Positions 61,304 through 64,000 of a stretch of DNA of 64,000 nt are shown piece after piece; position 1 is the first letter of the stretch; the number at the start of each line of letters is the position of its first letter. The stretch lies in IMG/VR virus record IMGVR_UViG_3300012271_000005, positions 1-64,000 of that record. The stretch is one strand, 5' to 3'. The notes beneath the pieces were generated by a model that saw only the letters and a list, made by a program, of their open reading frames with translations, ran no database searches and was not told the DNA's origin. Both the position numbers and the translations under genes were made by a program. The stretch is from a virus.

Positions 61304-61623
61304 GGCTGTATCTCTTGATTGTGTTGAGCTACGGCACTGGGCCAGTGTTTGAGGAGCGCCTGAGCGGCCTCCTCGAAGTCCCCCGTAGTATGTAGCTTTT
61401 CATCCCAGGATGCAACCGTCCACAGCTTCGTCTCTCGGTTCTGGGTCACCTCAAGCAGGGTCTCCCACTCGCCGCCCAGCTCTTCGTGTTCCCACCAGAT
61501 GCAGCAGAAGATGGGGTCGTGACAGCGACGCATGGCTTGCACCGACCCATGCGTCGCTTCGTACACGTGGCAGTCCTTTGGGAGCAGCTCCTTGAGGCGT
61601 GCGACTTGTTCATCCAGGGTCAT
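61300..61623 (-). CDS. Hypothetical protein, 107 aa
   Basis: The ATG overlaps the preceding stop (ATGA). Beta-rich centre (CHDPIFCCIWWEHEELGGEW) and helical end. Cys pairs are present but no zinc pattern. Second gene of a three-gene reverse-strand unit. Confidence 0.6.
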   Translation of the reverse strand: MTLDEQVARLKELLPKDCHVYEATHGSVQAMRRCHDPIFCCIWWEHEELGGEWETLLEVTQNRETKLWTVASWDEKLHTTGDFEEAAQALLKHWPSAVAQHNQEIQP

Positions 61624-62129
61624 CGTACCACCACCTCGCTGTAGGCCTTCTTTTCTTTGGGCGCAGGCATGACCGGCACTCCGATTGTGTACTCTTCGGG
61701 AGGGTCTTCGGGAGGGTCTTCGGGAGGGTCTTCGCGGCGTGTCGAAGTCTCAACATGTGGGGGAGAGGGAGGGTTCTCTATTATGGTGAGGGTACGTGTG
61801 ACCGGCATGAGGCGGTCGTAAGGTCTCGTAAGCGCGAAGAAGGTGAAGACCGTGAGAAGTGCCTCCATATCCCCCTGATAAACCAGGAGAATCACCATCA
61901 GGACCTCCGCCACGAACAGCGTAGGCTCCTTGAAAGGCGCCAGGAGAGGCCGCGCTTCCCCCCCTGTCCACCATCCCCACGCATCATACAGGGTGAAACA
62001 GACGAGGCTGAGTATGACCAGAGGGGGTCCAGATAGTCGGCGTAGTAGAAGGCGACCGCATACACAGGGCGCAGTAAGAGCGAACACAGTACGCGGGGGG
62101 AAGGGAGGGTATAGGTTTTCACAGGACAC
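61620..62129 (-). CDS. Membrane protein with EDPP repeats
   Basis: 169 residues from a GTG; the start is uncertain. Hydrophobic helices lie near residues 32-52 (GPPLVILSLVCFTLYDAWGW) and 70-100 (LFVAEVLMVILLVYQGDMEA; LLTVFTFFALTRP). The tail contains three in-frame 12-bp repeats giving EDPPEDPPEDPPEE. First gene of a coupled three-gene unit. Confidence 0.55.
   Translation of the reverse strand: MSCENLYPPFPPRTVFALTAPCVCGRLLLRRLSGPPLVILSLVCFTLYDAWGWWTGGEARPLLAPFKEPTLFVAEVLMVILLVYQGDMEALLTVFTFFALTRPYDRLMPVTRTLTIIENPPSPPHVETSTRREDPPEDPPEDPPEEYTIGVPVMPAPKEKKAYSEVVVR
61693..61728. repeat. Three tandem 12-bp repeats
   Basis: TCTTCGGGAGGG occurs three times in a row. It encodes the acidic Pro-rich linker of the membrane protein and can vary in length without a frameshift. 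Confidence 0.85.
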
Positions 62130-62151
62130 CTCGTGTGTGGGTCAGGCCTTC

Positions 62152-62181
62152 TTGATACTGCAAACGGCTCGCGCCCGTCAA
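62152..62181 (-). promoter_or_regulatory. Promoter for the membrane-protein unit
   Basis: Reverse strand: TTGACG, 18 bp, TATCAA. It is divergent from the forward promoter 24 bp away. Confidence 0.6.
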
Positions 62182-62205
62182 GTCAGATCTTCGTGTGAAA
62201 TAGTT

Positions 62206-62234
62206 TTTACGACCCACCCCCCTTGTGGTATATG
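62206..62234 (+). promoter_or_regulatory. Phage-family promoter
   Basis: TTTACG, 17 bp ending CCTTGTGG, TATATG. It drives the ACG-start gene. Confidence 0.8.
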
Positions 62235-62289
62235 ATGTATGTAAGACAACACAGCGCCCCAACGGCGCACCACGACACAGGAGCTTCTC

Positions 62290-62565
62290 ACGTCTGATCT
62301 CAACTACATCGCTCTCGGCCCCAAAAAACAGATCCTCAACAAGGGTCGCATCACCGACATCAATGAGTTCATGAAGCGCAAATGGCACCGCGAATGTGAG
62401 ATCGTGGGTGTCGATGAGGACGGCATCATCATGGGCCACGTCCACGTCAACAGCAAGAGGGCGGGCTTGACCAACCTCACCAAGGTGAAGGGTACGCCCC
62501 TCAAGGTCTACCTCGCCCAGAACGGCTACCCGGAGGCGCCCGAGGCGTTCCTCAAGGGCGACTGA
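62290..62565 (+). CDS. Hypothetical protein, 91 aa, apparent ACG start
   Basis: The ORF reads back past the internal ATG to an ACG placed 7 bp after AGGAG, with protein-like sequence throughout (TSDLNYIALGPKKQILNKGR, then EIVGVDEDGIIMGHVHVNSK). The internal ATG at 62371 has no ribosome site and would cut off 27 residues. So an ACG start, or a mutated ATG, is likely. Function unknown; beta-rich with a small basic centre. Confidence 0.5.
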   Translation, partial: TSDLNYIALGPKKQILNKGRITDINEFMKRKWHRECEIVGVDEDGIIMGHVHVNSKRAGLTNLTKVKGTPLKVYLAQNGYPEAPEAFLKGD

Positions 62566-62580
62566 CCCCACCGGCCCTCC

Positions 62581-62618
62581 ACGTAAGCCTTGACAGCTTC
62601 GGCCGTCAAGGCTTACGT
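62581..62618. repeat. 14-bp perfect inverted repeat between genes
   Basis: ACGTAAGCCTTGAC and GTCAAGGCTTACGT flank a 10-bp loop. It contains TTGACA (62590-62595) followed 17 bp later by TTACGT, so it overlaps a promoter-like pair; no T-run follows. Confidence 0.85.
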
Positions 62619-62649
62619 ACGTGTACACGCTTTGACGACGAGGTATAAA

Positions 62650-62958
62650 ATGAGCGATGAGAAACAGTTTTTCTGGTGCGGTTGGAACGTACCGTTTGCC
62701 GCAGCCGAACACGGAGGGGGGGTCTTCCCTTCCAACATGACGGGTTGGTGTACGGGCGAGGGAGGAGATTACGAGACCTGGGTAGGGGCGGTATGGGCTA
62801 CGGACGCGGGGGCGGCCATGCAAACCGTGTATTCGTACTACGGAGAGGCTGCCAACCTCCTCAGCCCCCGTTGGGATGCAGACCCGAGAGGGACAGTGTT
62901 GAAGTTGAGTGACCGCTTCGGTACCACCCCGGAAGAGTTTGAGTGTCTCAAGGGGTGA
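62650..62958 (+). CDS. Hypothetical protein, 102 aa
   Basis: ATG behind GACGAGGTATAAA; an upstream in-frame start runs through the inverted repeat. Sequence MSDEKQFFWCGWNVPFAAAE, then TGEGGDYETWVGAVWATDAG; Trp- and Gly-rich. No known motif. Confidence 0.55.
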   Translation: MSDEKQFFWCGWNVPFAAAEHGGGVFPSNMTGWCTGEGGDYETWVGAVWATDAGAAMQTVYSYYGEAANLLSPRWDADPRGTVLKLSDRFGTTPEEFECLKG

Positions 62959-62974
62959 TGGCGGTTATGTCCCT

Positions 62975-63016
62975 ATGCCGAGGGTGCGTAACGCTCTAGC
63001 CCCTCACCCTCGGCAT
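62975..63016. repeat. 12-bp inverted repeat upstream of the last gene
   Basis: ATGCCGAGGGTG and CACCCTCGGCAT, 18 bp apart, end four bases before the start codon. There is no T-run, so it is either the terminator of the 102-aa gene or a hairpin controlling translation of the next. Confidence 0.7.
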
Positions 63017-63020
63017 TCCC

Positions 63021-64000
63021 ATGACACAAGACCTACGACTCAGGAACATCTGTCCACACCGCGTCGCATGTGAGGCGCTGGCATTGGATGAAGACCGTCG
63101 CACGCTGCGTACGGTCATTCCACCCAGCTCCACCTCCGTGGAAGTGTGCGTGAACGGAAAGGCCGTCCCACCTGGAGGCATCCTGACCGCCGTGCAGATC
63201 TCAGGCCTCCAGCCGGGACCTTTCACCATCGAAGCCGACGACAACGCTGAGGTCCTCATCTCGGTCAACGGAGGGGCGACACAGAGCGTGACGCTCCCGA
63301 CCGGAGTAGCCGTGTCTGCGGCTCTTGTGGCGAGCGCGATCAACGATGGTGTGGAGGGGATCTCGGTTGAGTCCGAGCGTGGTCGGATCGTGATCACTCA
63401 GGACCTCAAGGGGGAGTCGGCTACGGTCCTTCTTGATGGAGGCAACGCGCACGCGACCCTTGGCTTCCCAGAAACGCGTCTCTATCGTGGCCGCGTGGGC
63501 TTTCCAGGATGGCGGCTGGTCCGTGATCCCCTCTCCCCCGTATCCTCGGATCGTGTGGTGTACTTCGACCGCGCGCTCCCCGCCTCGGACGACAGGTTCG
63601 AGCTGAGCTACCTCACGCAGCGCTCGCTGTGTCGTCGCTGTGGAGGCCTGGGGATCGAGAACGACTTCCGCTACGGCACTCAGGGTGACGTGATCTTGAT
63701 CCAGAACGAGAGCTTGCTGCTCCAGGAGGTCGAGAAGATCGTGTTCACCATCCAGGGCTCCAACGTCTTCCACCAGTGGTACGGCACCAGCCTCATCAAC
63801 CTGATTGGAACCAAGATCTCGGGGCCCAACGGCGGGCAGTTCCTGGAGACACGTCTCGTCTCCGAGATCCAAACAGCCCTTGACAGATACATCAGCATCA
63901 AGGCTCGTCAGGCTACCGAGCAGCCGGTCACCACCCGTGAGCAGCTCTCACGTATCGTGTCGATCGAGGTCATACAGGATCGCGTGGACCCTACCATCTT
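63021..64000 (+). CDS. gp25-like baseplate protein, 3' end outside window
   Basis: About 326 residues are visible from the ATG at 63021. A C-R-R-C-G-G-L-G-I-E-N-D segment is followed by YGTQGDVILIQNESLLLQEV and SNVFHQWYGTSLINLIGTKI, the pattern of the gp25-like family in large phages (recalled). The N-terminal half is beta-rich (EVCVNGKAVPPGG, TIEADDNAEVLISVNGGATQ). In T4, gp25 helps build the wedge and nucleate the sheath. No good ribosome site is seen before the ATG. Confidence 0.6.
   Translation, partial: MTQDLRLRNICPHRVACEALALDEDRRTLRTVIPPSSTSVEVCVNGKAVPPGGILTAVQISGLQPGPFTIEADDNAEVLISVNGGATQSVTLPTGVAVSAALVASAINDGVEGISVESERGRIVITQDLKGESATVLLDGGNAHATLGFPETRLYRGRVGFPGWRLVRDPLSPVSSDRVVYFDRALPASDDRFELSYLTQRSLCRRCGGLGIENDFRYGTQGDVILIQNESLLLQEVEKIVFTIQGSNVFHQWYGTSLINLIGTKISGPNGGQFLETRLVSEIQTALDRYISIKARQATEQPVTTREQLSRIVSIEVIQDRVDPTI

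Noticed and set aside
1-64000. tRNA, rRNA or integrase/attachment site
   Set aside because: None could be recognised by eye; their absence is not proven.

Overview
The window is a high-GC, densely packed stretch of what looks like a large contractile-tailed phage (jumbo-type myovirus), or a prophage/phage-like element derived from one. The evidence is a late virion block with a tail-tube-like protein, two chaperone-position genes, a tape measure, duplicated baseplate proteins, a hub fused to a lytic transglycosylase, a gpV-like spike, very large baseplate-region proteins of 743 and 2277 residues, and a gp25-like protein running off the right end. No tRNA or rRNA was seen. The host is not identifiable from sequence alone; GC content and an SspB-like ClpXP adaptor fit a proteobacterium or relative (inference).

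Layout. 0-9.8 kb: late and accessory genes, including a HExxH metallopeptidase with a possible ADP-ribosyltransferase-like N-terminus. 9.9-17.1 kb: tail chaperone-like genes, tape measure and a pair of baseplate paralogues. 17.1-20.2 kb: seven tandem small genes that appear to be diverged paralogues. 20.2-22.5 kb: two reverse-strand paralogues, one with a 26-bp perfect inverted repeat inside it. 22.6-23.4 kb: CRISPR array 1. 23.8-31.4 kb: hub/transglycosylase, a solo CRISPR repeat behind its own leader, a holin-like protein and the spike. 31.4-45.4 kb: SspB-like adaptor, SLOG protein, thioredoxin and giant virion proteins. 45.3-48.0 kb: small reverse-strand genes, including a frameshifted leucine-rich-repeat gene. 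48.1-57.6 kb: array 2, a type I-E cas locus, array 3. 57.8-60.4 kb: another solo repeat, three genes, array 4. 60.4-64 kb: more phage genes, two of which seem to use non-AUG starts (CTG, ACG).

The most interesting part is the phage-borne type I-E CRISPR-Cas system. It has cas3, cas7, cas6e, cas5 and a 735-residue large subunit whose last ~170 residues are a Cas11 (Cse2) small subunit, so Cas8e and Cas11 are fused. There is no cas1 or cas2 in the window. Four arrays are scattered through the phage genes (12, 8, 6 and 10 repeats, mostly 61-bp period), served by two leader families. Three solo repeats lie outside arrays, one of them between cas7 and cas6e. Repeat hairpins co-vary between arrays (CCCCG/CGGGG versus CCCCA/TGGGG), indicating selection on the RNA structure read by Cas6e. 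Cas3 is translationally coupled to two upstream small genes, a zinc-ribbon protein and an 88-residue protein, which are candidate accessory or regulatory parts.

Expression. More than a dozen genes and array leaders are preceded by promoter-like pairs. The commonest form is TTTACG or TTGAC(A/G), 17-18 bp, then TATATA or similar, usually with the box TGTGG directly before the -10. The cas operon uses the same promoter type. At both cas promoters the TGTGG box is mirrored downstream over the ribosome binding site, suggesting a shared operator.
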